Shown piece by piece: positions 1 to 10,222 of a stretch of DNA of 64,000 nucleotides. Source of the stretch: Halomonas sp. HAL1 (lineage in GTDB: Bacteria; Pseudomonadota; Gammaproteobacteria; Pseudomonadales; Halomonadaceae); assembly GCF_030544485.1 (NCBI RefSeq), contig NZ_CP130610.1, positions 3,100,001 to 3,164,000 of the forward strand, read 5' to 3'. A program made the position numbers and the translations under genes. The notes beneath the pieces are model-generated. The model was not told the origin of the DNA. It saw only the letters and a program-made list of their open reading frames with translations, and searched no databases. Each line of letters begins with the position of its first letter. Within the stretch, counting starts at the first letter, position 1.

Positions 1-387
1 AGCGGGCCTGGCTTGTTCGCACTCTTTATTATTATGTGCGCCATCGTCAATCTTTCGCTGGGTAGTGCCTCTGCCCAGTGGGCAGTTACAGCGCCTATTT
101 TTGTTCCCATGCTGATGCTAATGGGCTACGCCCCTGAAGTGATTCAAGCGGCCTACCGTATTGGCGACTCGGTGACTAACTTGATTACCCCCATGATGAG
201 CTACTTTGGCCTGATCATGGCCATTGCTGCTCGTTACCGAAAAGACCTTGGGATTGGCACGCTGATAGCCCTTATGCTGCCCTATACGCTATTTATGCTG
301 ATCGGCTGGAGTCTGCTGTTCTTCATTTGGGTGTTTGTGTTTGGCCTTCCTGTAGGTCCTGGCTCTGCTACTTACTACACGCTGTAA
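1..387 (+). CDS. AbgT family transporter, C-terminal part (5' end outside window)
   Basis: The frame is open from base 1, so this is the 3' end of a larger gene; the TTG at 13 is not taken as a start. The visible ~128 residues form hydrophobic helices with the family-typical stretch [17 protein letters not shown] and then [17 protein letters not shown], characteristic of AbgT (p-aminobenzoyl-glutamate/antimetabolite) transporters of the inner membrane. The family is ~500 residues, so about three quarters is missing. Whether it imports aminobenzoyl-glutamate or exports sulfonamide-like compounds cannot be told from the fragment. A strong bidirectional terminator follows. Confidence 0.85.
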   Translation, partial: SGPGLFALFIIMCAIVNLSLGSASAQWAVTAPIFVPMLMLMGYAPEVIQAAYRIGDSVTNLITPMMSYFGLIMAIAARYRKDLGIGTLIALMLPYTLFMLIGWSLLFFIWVFVFGLPVGPGSATYYTL

Positions 388-422
388 GCTCACGCATAGT
401 TTAATTAAAAGAGGAGCAATGC

Positions 423-457
423 AAAAAGCCCGCCATTCAATGAACGGCGGGCTTTTT
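423..457. terminator. Bidirectional Rho-independent terminator
   Basis: A 12-bp perfect stem (AAAAAGCCCGCC with GGCGGGCTTTTT) around an 11-nt loop, with T runs on both strands. It sits between the convergent AbgT-family gene and rpoD and can end both transcripts. Confidence 0.9.
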
Positions 458-505
458 GATCTTAGCGGCTACTACTTGCTATTCACCACTTATCACTCAC
501 GGCAT

Positions 506-2356
<1,851 letters not shown>

Positions 2357-2427
2357 AGAAACCCTATCTCGACGAAGAAGAATGAAACACCTGGAGCGCT
2401 GAATCGATTAAACTCAACAAGCCGTAC

Positions 2428-2457
2428 AGTATAGCGTAAATAGCAGGAAATTTTCCA
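2428..2457 (-). promoter_or_regulatory. Candidate internal sigma-70 promoter for rpoD
   Basis: On the minus strand TGGAAA (-35, 2452-2457) and TATACT (-10, 2428-2433) are separated by 18 bp, about 70 bp upstream of the rpoD ATG in the 225-bp dnaG-rpoD spacer. Many gammaproteobacteria have extra rpoD promoters here. The match is by eye; the -35 is weak. Confidence 0.4.
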
Positions 2458-2581
2458 GCTCGACGTATTTGCGCGGTCATTTAGGTGTGTTAGGTTGTTC
2501 GGTTAGGCCAACGCTCGGTGGCTGACCTTATATCTGGTGTTGATACGGCAGGAATTCAACCCCATCGCTCAAAACACCGCC

Positions 2582-4432
2582 TTATTGGCGCTGCGCAAGC
2601 TCCATTACCAAGCTTGCCAAACGCTGGCGCTGCTCCTTATCTAGCTTTTGCCCGGCGCGCTCCTGCGCCAGCAACGCTGCGTACTCCTCTTGTGGAGAAC
2701 GCTGACGCTGAACATGCTGCAGATGTTCCACCCAGCCATTCAGCTCTGCTTCCCTATCTGCCTTTGGAATCAACAATTCGCGCTTAGCGAAGGCTGCCAA
2801 AGCTTGCCCCTGCTGACTGCCCTGAAAATGCGCCAACACCACCTGCGGACTGCGGTAACGCCCTGCTTTGAGCAGTGCAATCAACTCTTGGCATAGCGGC
2901 GTATCGTCATCTTCTGGCAACCACTCCAAATGATCAGGCAGCGCTGAAACCAAATTAGGCTCATGTAGCAGAAGCTGCACAATACGTCCGACAGGAGAAA
3001 GCACCTGAGAGCGGGAACGCGATGACTGAGTAGACGCCAATTTGACCGCGCTGGTGCTCTCTGAAGACGAGCCTATTTCACCCTGCTCTGGATCCCCTTG
3101 CGCAGGATGGCGCTGTGCCGCTTGGATACGTTTTTCGAGCAATACCTTCAACTGCTCCTGCGCCAACCCGCTACGCTGCGCCAATGATTCAAGCAGTAGT
3201 GATTTGAGCATGCCATCGGGCACTTTGTTCAATGCTTCCAGCACCTGGCTGGCAAATCGTTCGCGCCCTTCCACTGTATTCAGGTCGCGCCCTTGGGCCG
3301 CTTGCTCGAACAGAAACTCCGACAGCGGCATGGCACAGGTGACGCGATCCTGAAACGCCTGGGTGCCTTCACGGCGCACCAGGGTATCCGGGTCATCACC
3401 TTCCGGTAGAAATAGAAAGCGCGCTTCACGGCCATCAATCATTTGCGGCAACGCGGTTTCCAACGCCCGGCTAGCCGCCTGCCTTCCCGCACGGTCGCCG
3501 TCAAAACAGAACACCACACGACTCACCAGTCGAAACAGGCGGGTTAAATGGTCTTCCGTGGTGGCGGTACCCAGCGTCGCCACGGCGTTATGAATACCGA
3601 ATTGGGCCAGCGCCACCACATCCATATAGCCTTCGACCATCACAAGCTGCTCAAGCTTGCTAGAGGCTTGGCGCGCTTCATATAGGCCGTAAAGCTCACG
3701 GCCTTTGTGGAACACGGGTGTTTCCGGCGAGTTGAGGTATTTGGGCTGATCATCACCCATTACCCGCCCGCCGAACGCAATCGTACGCCCACGCAAATCA
3801 CGAATCGGAAACATGACCCGATCCCGAAAGCGGTCATAGGTACGCCCGGTATCTTCACGATGAATCAGCAGGCCATACTCCACCTGAACCGGCTCACCAA
3901 TACCACGCTCACTGAGATGCTGCTTCAGCGCCTCCCAACCACTCGGGGCATAACCAATACCATAGGTCTTGATCACCTCATCCGAGAGCCCACGCCCCGT
4001 TAAATAACGCTGGGCGGACTGCCCTTCCTGCATCTTCAATCGCTCACGATAAAAACTGGCGGCGAGTTCAAGCAGGTTAACGCCCTCTTTGCGCTTCTTT
4101 TCGCGCTGCTGAGCACGTGGGTCGTCAGCACCTTCGCGAGGCACCTCAATACCCAAGCGCCCGGCCAACTGCTCTACCGCTTCGGGAAACGGCAGCTTGT
4201 CGTACTCCATCAAGAAGCGTAGTGCATTCCCATTAGCGCCGCAGCCAAAGCAGTGATAAAACTGCTTATCCGCGCTGACGGTGAACGACGGTGTCTTCTC
4301 TTGATGAAAGGGACATAGCCCGGAGTAGTTACGGCCGGCTTTTTTAAGCTGCACACGCTCACCGACCACCTCGACCACATCAACGCGGCCTAACAAGTCA
4401 TCAATAAAACGCTGTGGAATTTGGCCTGCCAT
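2582..4432 (-). CDS. dnaG: DNA primase DnaG
   Basis: 616 residues. It synthesises RNA primers for lagging-strand replication with DnaB helicase. An N-terminal CHC2 zinc finger is visible (C40, H43, C61, C64), followed by the RNA-polymerase/TOPRIM core with VMVEGYMDVVAL and FDGDRAGRQAA, and a divergent C-terminal DnaB-interacting domain after a Ser/Gln-rich linker around residues 445-480. The start ATG has GAGGA about 12 nt upstream. It is the middle gene of the rpsU-dnaG-rpoD operon, preceded by a terminator-like hairpin after rpsU that would lower dnaG expression relative to rpsU, as known in E. coli. Confidence 0.97.
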   Translation of the reverse strand: MAGQIPQRFIDDLLGRVDVVEVVGERVQLKKAGRNYSGLCPFHQEKTPSFTVSADKQFYHCFGCGANGNALRFLMEYDKLPFPEAVEQLAGRLGIEVPREGADDPRAQQREKKRKEGVNLLELAASFYRERLKMQEGQSAQRYLTGRGLSDEVIKTYGIGYAPSGWEALKQHLSERGIGEPVQVEYGLLIHREDTGRTYDRFRDRVMFPIRDLRGRTIAFGGRVMGDDQPKYLNSPETPVFHKGRELYGLYEARQASSKLEQLVMVEGYMDVVALAQFGIHNAVATLGTATTEDHLTRLFRLVSRVVFCFDGDRAGRQAASRALETALPQMIDGREARFLFLPEGDDPDTLVRREGTQAFQDRVTCAMPLSEFLFEQAAQGRDLNTVEGRERFASQVLEALNKVPDGMLKSLLLESLAQRSGLAQEQLKVLLEKRIQAAQRHPAQGDPEQGEIGSSSESTSAVKLASTQSSRSRSQVLSPVGRIVQLLLHEPNLVSALPDHLEWLPEDDDTPLCQELIALLKAGRYRSPQVVLAHFQGSQQGQALAAFAKRELLIPKADREAELNGWVEHLQHVQRQRSPQEEYAALLAQERAGQKLDKEQRQRLASLVMELAQRQ

Positions 4433-4744
4433 GAACTACGGGCATCCTCGCGCAAAGCGCTATTCACTGACTTTCGAGACTGTTTTCAAAAACTATCTTC
4501 AAAATAGTTTTCAAAAACCGTTTTAAAACTGATCTTAAAAACTACTTAAGGCCATCAGACCTATTGCCAGATCAGATCATCATAAACAGCGACGGTCTTG
4601 AAAAACGGTAATTTTGAAAAACAATAACCTTGAAAAACAGCGATCTTGAAAACGACAGTCAAAAACAAACGGCCACCTAGTGGCGGCCGCTTGACATCCC
4701 TCTTGAGACGACCAGCTAACTGCTCCGGCCCCCTCGGGTACGGA
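4433..4744. repeat. 312-bp rpsU-dnaG spacer with degenerate A/T-rich repeats
   Basis: No gene seen. Two repeat tracts occupy most of the spacer. From about 4480 to 4555 runs of TTTTCAAAAAC/TTTTAAAAC recur at irregular 10-15 bp spacing. From 4596 to 4659 there are four 16-bp tandem units (4596, 4612, 4628, 4644) with core CTTGAAAAAC. The two tracts are roughly inverted relative to one another (GTTTTCAAAAAC against GTTTTTCAAG), so they could pair in the transcript. A terminator-like hairpin follows at 4660-4690. Confidence 0.7.
4660..4690 (-). terminator. Partial terminator between rpsU and dnaG
   Basis: Read on the minus strand, a GC-rich hairpin (GGCC-GCCAC, loop TAG, GTGGCC) is followed by GTTTGTTTTTG. 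It lies about 55 nt after the rpsU stop, as does the attenuating terminator of the E. coli rpsU-dnaG-rpoD operon. It probably uncouples abundant S21 synthesis from low primase synthesis. Confidence 0.75.
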
Positions 4745-4960
4745 TCAATAGAGCCGTTCGAAACGCTTTTGCTCACGCTGGACTTTCTTCGCGTGGCGTT
4801 TTACGGCAGCTGCCGCTTTGCGTTTACGCTCAGCAGTCGGCTTCTCATAGTGCTCGCGGCGGCGTACTTCAGAAAGAACACCGGCTTTTTCGCAAGAACG
4901 CTTGAAGCGACGCAGGGCGACGTCAAACGGCTCGTTATCACGTACTTTTACAGAAGGCAT
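4745..4960 (-). CDS. rpsU: 30S ribosomal protein S21
   Basis: 71 residues, full length for bS21, extremely basic, beginning [20 protein letters not shown] and continuing with SCEKAGVL and [18 protein letters not shown]. It is a small-subunit protein near the anti-Shine-Dalgarno region of 16S rRNA that helps mRNA engagement. First gene of the rpsU-dnaG-rpoD operon, divergent from tsaD, the usual gammaproteobacterial arrangement. An SD-like TAAGGTAGGTGAG lies just upstream of the ATG on the minus strand. Confidence 0.98.
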   Translation of the reverse strand: MPSVKVRDNEPFDVALRRFKRSCEKAGVLSEVRRREHYEKPTAERKRKAAAAVKRHAKKVQREQKRFERLY

Positions 4961-5002
4961 TAAGCACTCACCTACCTTAAGGAGTCTTGAGTTCGGATAG
5001 TA

Positions 5003-5040
5003 CGTACACTGCGATATTGCGGTTCAGAATACAGTGTACG
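5003..5040. repeat. 9-bp perfect inverted repeat in the rpsU leader
   Basis: CGTACACTG (5003-5011) and CAGTGTACG (5032-5040) are perfect inverted copies with a 20-nt spacer, about 45-80 nt upstream of the rpsU start. It could form a leader hairpin in the rpsU mRNA or be a protein-binding dyad in the divergent rpsU/tsaD promoter region. Function unknown. Confidence 0.6.
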
Positions 5041-5058
5041 ACCCAGTTTTACAGCGCA

Positions 5059-5130
5059 CAGTAGTCTAGTCGCCGCTGACCATCTTTGCAAATGCTTACG
5101 CTCGTTTGCAGCGACAATGTTAGACTACTG
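5059..5130. repeat. 72-bp long imperfect palindrome between rpsU and tsaD
   Basis: Outer arms CAGTAGTCTA (5059-5068) and TAGACTACTG (5121-5130) match perfectly; inside them GTCGCCGCTG opposes CAGCGAC with a 2-nt bulge, and TGCAAA opposes TTTGCA around a 12-nt loop. In RNA this would fold as one long stem. It lies in the intergenic region that must hold both the rpsU-operon and the tsaD promoters. Confidence 0.65.
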
Positions 5131-5184
5131 GCCTTGCGATTTTCACCTTTATATTTTTTGCACATCCTTTGAGAGTCCCTTTTT

Positions 5185-6240
5185 ATGCGTGTTCTGGGCA
5201 TTGAGACATCCTGCGACGAAACGGGCGTTGCGCTTTATGACACTTCGCTGACCGGCGGCAAAGGGCTGCTTGCCGACGCGCTCTACAGTCAAATCGCCAT
5301 GCACGCCGAATTTGGTGGCGTGGTACCCGAACTCGCTTCTCGCGACCACACCCGCAAACTGCTACCGCTGATTGAGCAGGTGCTTAGGGATGCCAAGCTA
5401 ACGCGTCACGACCTGGACGGCATTACTTATACCGCTGGCCCGGGCTTAGTCGGTGCATTAATGGTGGGTGCCAGCACCGCCCACGGCATGGCACGAGCGT
5501 TAAATATTCCCGTACTGGGTGTGCATCATATGGAAGGCCACTTACTGGCACCGATGCTGGAAGACGAGCCGCCTGCGTTCCCTTTCGTGGCACTGCTGGT
5601 ATCCGGCGGACATACCCAGTTGGTCGAAGTGCAAGGGCTGGGCCGCTATCAGCTGCTCGGCGAATCAGTGGATGACGCCGCGGGTGAAGCGTTTGATAAA
5701 GCTGCCAAAATGCTGGGCTTGGCCTACCCAGGTGGGCCTCAAGTCGCCAAACTGGCTGAACAAGGGAATCCCAAGCGTTTTCGCTTCCCACGCCCGATGA
5801 CCGACCGACCAGGGCTTGATTTCAGTTTTTCCGGCTTAAAAACCCACACCATGACCGCCATTCGCCAATTGGAGGCAACTGGTGAACTCGACGACCAAGC
5901 ACGTGCCGACGTAGCCCGCGCCTTTGAAGAAGCCGTGGTTGATACATTGGTCATTAAGTGCCGCAGGGCGCTGGATCAAACCGGTTTGAAACGTTTAGTG
6001 GTGGCGGGTGGGGTTAGCGCCAATCATCGCCTGCGTGAACGACTGCACGCTGAGTGTGAAAAACGCCAAGCCCGCGCCTACTACCCACGCGGGCGCTTCT
6101 GCACCGACAATGGCGCCATGATTGCCTACGTAGGCGCTCAACGCTTGGCAGCGGGCGAGTGCGATACCTACGGCATAATGCAGGCGACCCCCCGTTGGCC
6201 GCTGGAACAACTGACTCCCCCGGCGGCCTCTGACAGCTAG
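5185..6240 (+). CDS. tsaD: tRNA N6-adenosine threonylcarbamoyltransferase TsaD
   Basis: 351 residues, normal for TsaD/Kae1 (formerly Gcp). It transfers the threonylcarbamoyl group from threonylcarbamoyl-AMP to A37 of ANN-reading tRNAs together with TsaB and TsaE. Visible: N-terminal [15 protein letters not shown], the metal ligands in HHMEGHL (H115, H119), the nucleotide-binding [11 protein letters not shown], and the third metal-site region [13 protein letters not shown] near the C-terminus. Divergent from rpsU and convergent with plsY 11 bp away. Confidence 0.97.
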   Translation: MRVLGIETSCDETGVALYDTSLTGGKGLLADALYSQIAMHAEFGGVVPELASRDHTRKLLPLIEQVLRDAKLTRHDLDGITYTAGPGLVGALMVGASTAHGMARALNIPVLGVHHMEGHLLAPMLEDEPPAFPFVALLVSGGHTQLVEVQGLGRYQLLGESVDDAAGEAFDKAAKMLGLAYPGGPQVAKLAEQGNPKRFRFPRPMTDRPGLDFSFSGLKTHTMTAIRQLEATGELDDQARADVARAFEEAVVDTLVIKCRRALDQTGLKRLVVAGGVSANHRLRERLHAECEKRQARAYYPRGRFCTDNGAMIAYVGAQRLAAGECDTYGIMQATPRWPLEQLTPPAASDS

Positions 6241-6251
6241 CAGTGAGCGCT

Positions 6252-6824
6252 CTAGGAGCCGCGAAATGGCGGCTCTTCACCGCATCGCAGTCGACGAATA
6301 TTGAGCCCGTGGCGGGCCAGCACCAGCAGGCTAAAGCCACCAACCACCACAAAATACGCAGGCGCTAGCCAAGCGCATATCAGCGGCGCCACCAAAGCAC
6401 TGACCAGCGATGCCATCGCCGCCGTCTTTAGCCGCCACGCCAGTAGCGCCCAAATGGCGGCACTTAATAGCGCCACATTGGGCACCAATATCAGCAGTAC
6501 ACCAAACGCACTGGCGACTGCCTTTCCGCCACGAAAGTGATGCCATAAGGGAAAACTGTGTCCTAGCAACACGGCCAGCCCAACCAGCCCTTGCAACCAT
6601 ACTGGGCAGTTCATGAGCTTGGCCCCCAAAACAGCGGGCATGGCTTTTAAGGCATCTAGCAGCAGAGTGACGGCCGCCAAACGGGGGCCATAAAGGCGCA
6701 ATACGTTAGAAAACCCAGGGTTAAACGAACCATGTTGGCGTGGGTCACCCACACCCGCTAGGCGGCAAACACTCAGCGCTGCCAACCAACTGCCGCTTAA
6801 ATAACCCACTACTATCCATACCAT
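6252..6824 (-). CDS. plsY: Glycerol-3-phosphate acyltransferase PlsY
   Basis: 190 residues, an integral membrane enzyme that acylates glycerol-3-phosphate from acyl-phosphate as the first step of phospholipid synthesis. The three family motifs are recognisable: GSWLAALSVCRLAG near the N-terminus, GSFNPGFSNVLRLYG and GHSFPLWHHFRGGKAVAS. Four to five hydrophobic segments. It is divergent from folB and convergent with tsaD, the typical neighbourhood of plsY (ygiH). The 3' end contains a 7-bp GAGCCGC/GCGGCTC hairpin that may also end the tsaD transcript. Confidence 0.95.
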   Translation of the reverse strand: MVWIVVGYLSGSWLAALSVCRLAGVGDPRQHGSFNPGFSNVLRLYGPRLAAVTLLLDALKAMPAVLGAKLMNCPVWLQGLVGLAVLLGHSFPLWHHFRGGKAVASAFGVLLILVPNVALLSAAIWALLAWRLKTAAMASLVSALVAPLICAWLAPAYFVVVGGFSLLVLARHGLNIRRLRCGEEPPFRGS

Positions 6825-6927
6825 GGCGCTCTGCTCGCTTTATAGACCGTCTCGATAGCCTGGCTCACTGTCGTTTAGCCCCATCCTAACGTACAATCGC
6901 CCGCTTGTTGCAGCTGGGGGAAGGCAG

Positions 6928-7308
6928 ATGGATCGCATTTTTATTGAAGCGTTAACCGTCGACACAGTTATCGGTGTCTATGATTGGGAGCGTTCGATTC
7001 AGCAATCGCTGAGCTTGGACTTGGTGCTGGCAACCGATATACGTTCAGCGGCAGCGACCGATGATTTACGCCTCACGCTGGATTACGCGGCCATTTGTCA
7101 GCGCATCCAGACATTTGCTGATGCTCATCAATTCGCCCTGGTCGAAACTTTCGCCGAACGCCTCGCAGAGTACCTGCGCACAGAATTTCCAATCAGTTGG
7201 TTGCGCCTCACCGTGCGTAAACCCGGCGCAGTGCCCAACGCTGTCAGCGTCGGTCTGGAAATTACCCGCGGCGCCTTACCAGAGGCAACGCAGGAGCCCA
7301 GCGCATGA
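6928..7308 (+). CDS. folB: Dihydroneopterin aldolase
   Basis: 126 residues. It converts dihydroneopterin to hydroxymethyl-dihydropterin and glycolaldehyde in folate synthesis; the family forms octamers. Visible: N-terminal DRIFIEALTVDTVIGVYDWER, central DYAAICQRIQTF and VETFAERLAEY with the active-site Glu, and the C-terminal substrate-binding Lys in TVRKPGAVPNA. A GGGGGAAGG Shine-Dalgarno precedes the ATG. It overlaps folK by 4 bp (ATGA), indicating translational coupling with the next enzyme of the pathway. Confidence 0.95.
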   Translation: MDRIFIEALTVDTVIGVYDWERSIQQSLSLDLVLATDIRSAAATDDLRLTLDYAAICQRIQTFADAHQFALVETFAERLAEYLRTEFPISWLRLTVRKPGAVPNAVSVGLEITRGALPEATQEPSA

Positions 7309-7853
7309 AGCTGGTCACTGTCAGCTTAGGCAGCAATATTTATCCCACCCGGCATATCCGCTACTGCCTTGATGCGCTCGCGGACACCTTTGGCTCGCTG
7401 CAAATCTCACGTGTATTTGAAAGCGAGCCAGTGGGTTTTACCGACAGCCGCAATTTCTATAATTTGGTAGTAGCCTTTCACAGTGACTGGTCACCTGGGG
7501 AGCTTCAGGCTTGGAGTAAGCAGCTGGAAATAGAACACGGCCGCCTTCCCGACACTGCTAAATTCAGCCCCCGCGCGCTGGATATCGACTTGCTTACCGT
7601 GGGCAGCCTCTGCGGCACCATCGATGATGTCACGTTGCCACGCAGCGAAATCACCCATAATGCGTTCGTGCTGCAGCCGCTTGCTGAATTGCTACCCACT
7701 GAACGCCACCCCTTGTGTGACACCTCTTACGCTTCGCTATGGAAAACCTTCGAACTAGGCAGCCAACGCCTCTGGGCGGTTGATTTTAGCTGGCGTGGCC
7801 GCTGGATCTCTCAGTCAGACGAGCTTCCTCGCTTGGCAGCGGCCCGTCGGTAA
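7305..7853 (+). CDS. folK: 2-amino-4-hydroxy-6-hydroxymethyldihydropteridine pyrophosphokinase
   Basis: 182 residues, usual HPPK length. It transfers pyrophosphate from ATP to hydroxymethyl-dihydropterin, directly after FolB in folate synthesis. N-terminal VTVSLGSNIYP, the pterin-binding FYNLVVAF, and the signature PRALDIDLLTVG with its metal-binding Asp pair are visible. The start overlaps folB by 4 bp. Convergent with cca, only 4 bp away, with no room for a separate terminator. It looks complete. Confidence 0.95.
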   Translation: MKLVTVSLGSNIYPTRHIRYCLDALADTFGSLQISRVFESEPVGFTDSRNFYNLVVAFHSDWSPGELQAWSKQLEIEHGRLPDTAKFSPRALDIDLLTVGSLCGTIDDVTLPRSEITHNAFVLQPLAELLPTERHPLCDTSYASLWKTFELGSQRLWAVDFSWRGRWISQSDELPRLAAARR

Positions 7854-7857
7854 CCGG

Positions 7858-8994
7858 CTACTCAAGTGCTACCGCCACGGCTTGCCCGCGCCGCACGCGT
7901 ATTGCCTCACCCAGCGCCGCCCCTTGATATCCTTCCGCCATTAACGCCTGCGGCCCCACCTCGCGAGCCGCTAGCCAAGCGCTGCCAAGCCGCTCCACTT
8001 GCTCCGGCGCCAGCACGCTCACTAATGCCAACTGCGCCTCGACCTGCTCGGGCTTGCGCCATCCATCCAATCGTTCCAGCCAATGCAGCACGTTCGGGCC
8101 ATCCAGTGGCGCGGCAAGCAGCGTATGAGTGAGCGCGGTATGGCGGGCAAGCTGGGCCACGCCGTTGGGCAACTTTAACCGTGCTGCTAAAGTATCGCGC
8201 TGTTCAGTGGTGAGCGGTGACACCAACTGCGCGTAGCGCCAGTGGGCCACTGCTATCGTGCTGCTTTGGGGCGTTTGATCCAGCGCAGCTAAACCTTGCA
8301 GTAACACCGACCCCATAAGTTCGGGAAACCAGAGAGGCAACGCCTCGCAGCGCTCCAGGGTGGTGAAATAAACGTCCGGACTCGGTTCGCCCAGCGCCTT
8401 TTCGGTTTCCACCCACACCCGTTCGGCGGCCAAATGCTCAAGTTCACCGCTGTGGCTCACTTGGCGCATCAATGTCAGGGTTTCATCAGCAATGGTGAAT
8501 CCCAGCGATGCATAGCGGGCTAAAAAGCGCGCGGTACGCAGTACCCGCAGCGGGTCTTCGCTAAACGCCATTGAGATATGCCGCAGCACACGCTGTTCAA
8601 TATCGCCCTGCCCATTAAACGGGTCGGTTAACTCCCCCTCAATGCTCTGGGCAATCGCATTGATGGTTAGGTCACGGCGTAACAAATCCTCTTCCAGCGT
8701 GACATCGGGGCTGGCGTGAACATCAAACCCTGCGTAGCCGTGACCAGACTTACGCTCGGTGCGGGCAAGAGCATATTCCTCAGCGGTCTCTGGATGCAAG
8801 AAAACCGGAAAGTCGCGACCCACTGGCTTAAAACCACGCTTGCGCATGGCCTCTGGCGTGGCGCCCACCACGACCCAATCGTTATCGACAACCGGCCAAC
8901 CTAGCAAAGCGTCACGCACCGCGCCGCCTACACGATAAACCTGAAGGCCTGCTAAACGGGGATCAGTCCATTTTTTAGTGTTACTTTTCTCCAT
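7858..8994 (-). CDS. cca: CCA tRNA nucleotidyltransferase (no HD domain)
   Basis: 378 residues, class II nucleotidyltransferase that adds or repairs the 3'-CCA of tRNAs. The head domain has YRVGGAVRDALLG, the catalytic carboxylates in DNDWVVVG, RRDLTINAIA, and RTARFLARY. Compared with the ~410-residue E. coli enzyme the C-terminal metal-dependent HD phosphohydrolase domain is absent; the C-terminus is a short Ala/Glu-rich helical tail. It starts 8 bp after apaH, with AGAGGA before the ATG, so the two probably form an operon. Confidence 0.94.
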   Translation of the reverse strand: MEKSNTKKWTDPRLAGLQVYRVGGAVRDALLGWPVVDNDWVVVGATPEAMRKRGFKPVGRDFPVFLHPETAEEYALARTERKSGHGYAGFDVHASPDVTLEEDLLRRDLTINAIAQSIEGELTDPFNGQGDIEQRVLRHISMAFSEDPLRVLRTARFLARYASLGFTIADETLTLMRQVSHSGELEHLAAERVWVETEKALGEPSPDVYFTTLERCEALPLWFPELMGSVLLQGLAALDQTPQSSTIAVAHWRYAQLVSPLTTEQRDTLAARLKLPNGVAQLARHTALTHTLLAAPLDGPNVLHWLERLDGWRKPEQVEAQLALVSVLAPEQVERLGSAWLAAREVGPQALMAEGYQGAALGEAIRVRRGQAVAVALE

Positions 8995-9002
8995 TGTATC
9001 CT

Positions 9003-9818
9003 CTATCTCCCCCGCTGCTGACTGGGCACGCTAGTGCGCTCGCCATTGGTCAGGTTTAGCGCGGTTAATCGCCCACCCCAAACACAGCCTGTATCAAGCG
9101 CCTCGACGGGCACCTGCGCCTGAGGAGCCTCCCCTTCAAGGGCAGCCCAGTGGCCAAACAGCAGTTGAATATCATCGGCACGCGGGTATTGAAACCAAGG
9201 TAGAAAACCTTCTGGGGCACTATCAAGCCCCTCTTTCGCGGCAAACTCTAAACGCCCTTGGGCATCAATAAAGCGCATCCGAGTGAACACATTCACAATC
9301 AAACGTAGCCGGTCCATGCCCTCCAGGTCATCGCGCCAGATGTCCGGCTGGTTGCCAAATAGCAGGGTTAAAAATTCACCCGCTGTTTCGCTTGCCAGCG
9401 CCGCCTGAACTTCCCGCCCGAGCGCTTCGGCCTGGGGAACGCTCCACTGGGGCAGCAGCCCGGCATGGGTCATTAGTATTCGGTGCTCAAACACGCTAAG
9501 GGGCTGGCTTTGAAGCCAATCCAGCAGTTCCTCCCGGTCAGGGGCACCAAGAATATCGCTCAGGGTGTCATTTTTTTTAAGCTTACCTCCGCCACGGGCC
9601 ACGACCAGCAAATGGAAGTCATGATTGCCCAATACGCTTTTTGCGGCGCTACCGAGCGCGCGCACCTCCCGCAAGCACGCTAAAGAACCGGGGCCGCGAT
9701 TAATCAAATCGCCGACTAGCCAAAGCGTATCCTGCGTAGGGTTAAAACTGAGTTTCTCCAGCAGCGCTACGAATTCAGCATGACAACCATGTAAATCGCC
9801 GATCGCATAGGTGCTCAT
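9003..9818 (-). CDS. apaH: Symmetrical diadenosine tetraphosphatase ApaH
   Basis: 271 residues, a calcineurin-like metallophosphatase that hydrolyses Ap4A to two ADP and also decaps Np4-capped RNAs. The metal-site motifs GDLHGC (N-terminus), GDLINRGPGS and GNHDFHLL are all present, with a later MTHAGLLPQW. In many gammaproteobacteria apaH directly follows apaG; here it is separated from apaG by a Tat protein/GMC dehydrogenase pair on the other strand and is instead followed by cca. Confidence 0.95.
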   Translation of the reverse strand: MSTYAIGDLHGCHAEFVALLEKLSFNPTQDTLWLVGDLINRGPGSLACLREVRALGSAAKSVLGNHDFHLLVVARGGGKLKKNDTLSDILGAPDREELLDWLQSQPLSVFEHRILMTHAGLLPQWSVPQAEALGREVQAALASETAGEFLTLLFGNQPDIWRDDLEGMDRLRLIVNVFTRMRFIDAQGRLEFAAKEGLDSAPEGFLPWFQYPRADDIQLLFGHWAALEGEAPQAQVPVEALDTGCVWGGRLTALNLTNGERTSVPSQQRGR

Positions 9819-10042
9819 GCGTGAGGCCTTTTTAATGAAATGAGTGGGCTAAATACTACCACCTCACTCGCCTCTTCTGCCTGCCGTCGGTTATTTATCT
9901 TGATGATTAACGCTGGTGAAAATAGCGAACCTGGATCACTATAAAAATGCGCGTTGGCGTTCTCAAGACACACGTCCAGCAGCGAAATCGCCTTTCATAA
10001 GATCGCTGCCTCGTCACTACTGTTAAGGAAAACGATACTCAT

Positions 10043-10222
10043 ATGGCTATGGATCATACGCGGCGTGGGCTACTACGAGTAGTTACCCTGGCGGGCATCG
10101 GCGCTGTAGTGCTGCCCGGTACAACACTGTTGCCGATCGCCCAGGCCTTTACCGCTAAAACTTCCCCACCTATCGCTTCGGTGGTGGTGAACGGTTGGTT
10201 GCTTAAGGCTAGCGACCGCTGA
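10043..10222 (+). CDS. Short Tat-signal protein coupled to the GMC dehydrogenase
   Basis: A 59-codon ORF. The ATG is preceded by AAGGAAAACG about 10 nt upstream. The protein opens with MAMDHTRRGLLRVV: a twin-arginine motif followed by a hydrophobic, Gly/Ala/Val/Leu-rich core and a possible AxA-type cleavage region (IAQAFTA), then only about 24 further residues. Its TGA shares its A with the ATG of the dehydrogenase (TGATG). By analogy with sugar dehydrogenases whose small subunit carries the Tat signal, it probably escorts the signal-less flavoprotein to the periplasm. It is much shorter than the usual ~150-residue small subunit. Function is inferred. Confidence 0.75.
   Translation: MAMDHTRRGLLRVVTLAGIGAVVLPGTTLLPIAQAFTAKTSPPIASVVVNGWLLKASDR

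Noticed and set aside
4561..4963. ORFs of 71 and 105 codons overlapping the rpsU-dnaG spacer
   Set aside because: They read across the repeat tract, the terminator hairpin and antisense to rpsU; no homology recognised.
4961..5184. LexA box as in the E. coli rpsU-dnaG-rpoD operon
   Set aside because: CTGT and ACAG occur but not with the 8-bp spacing of a LexA site.
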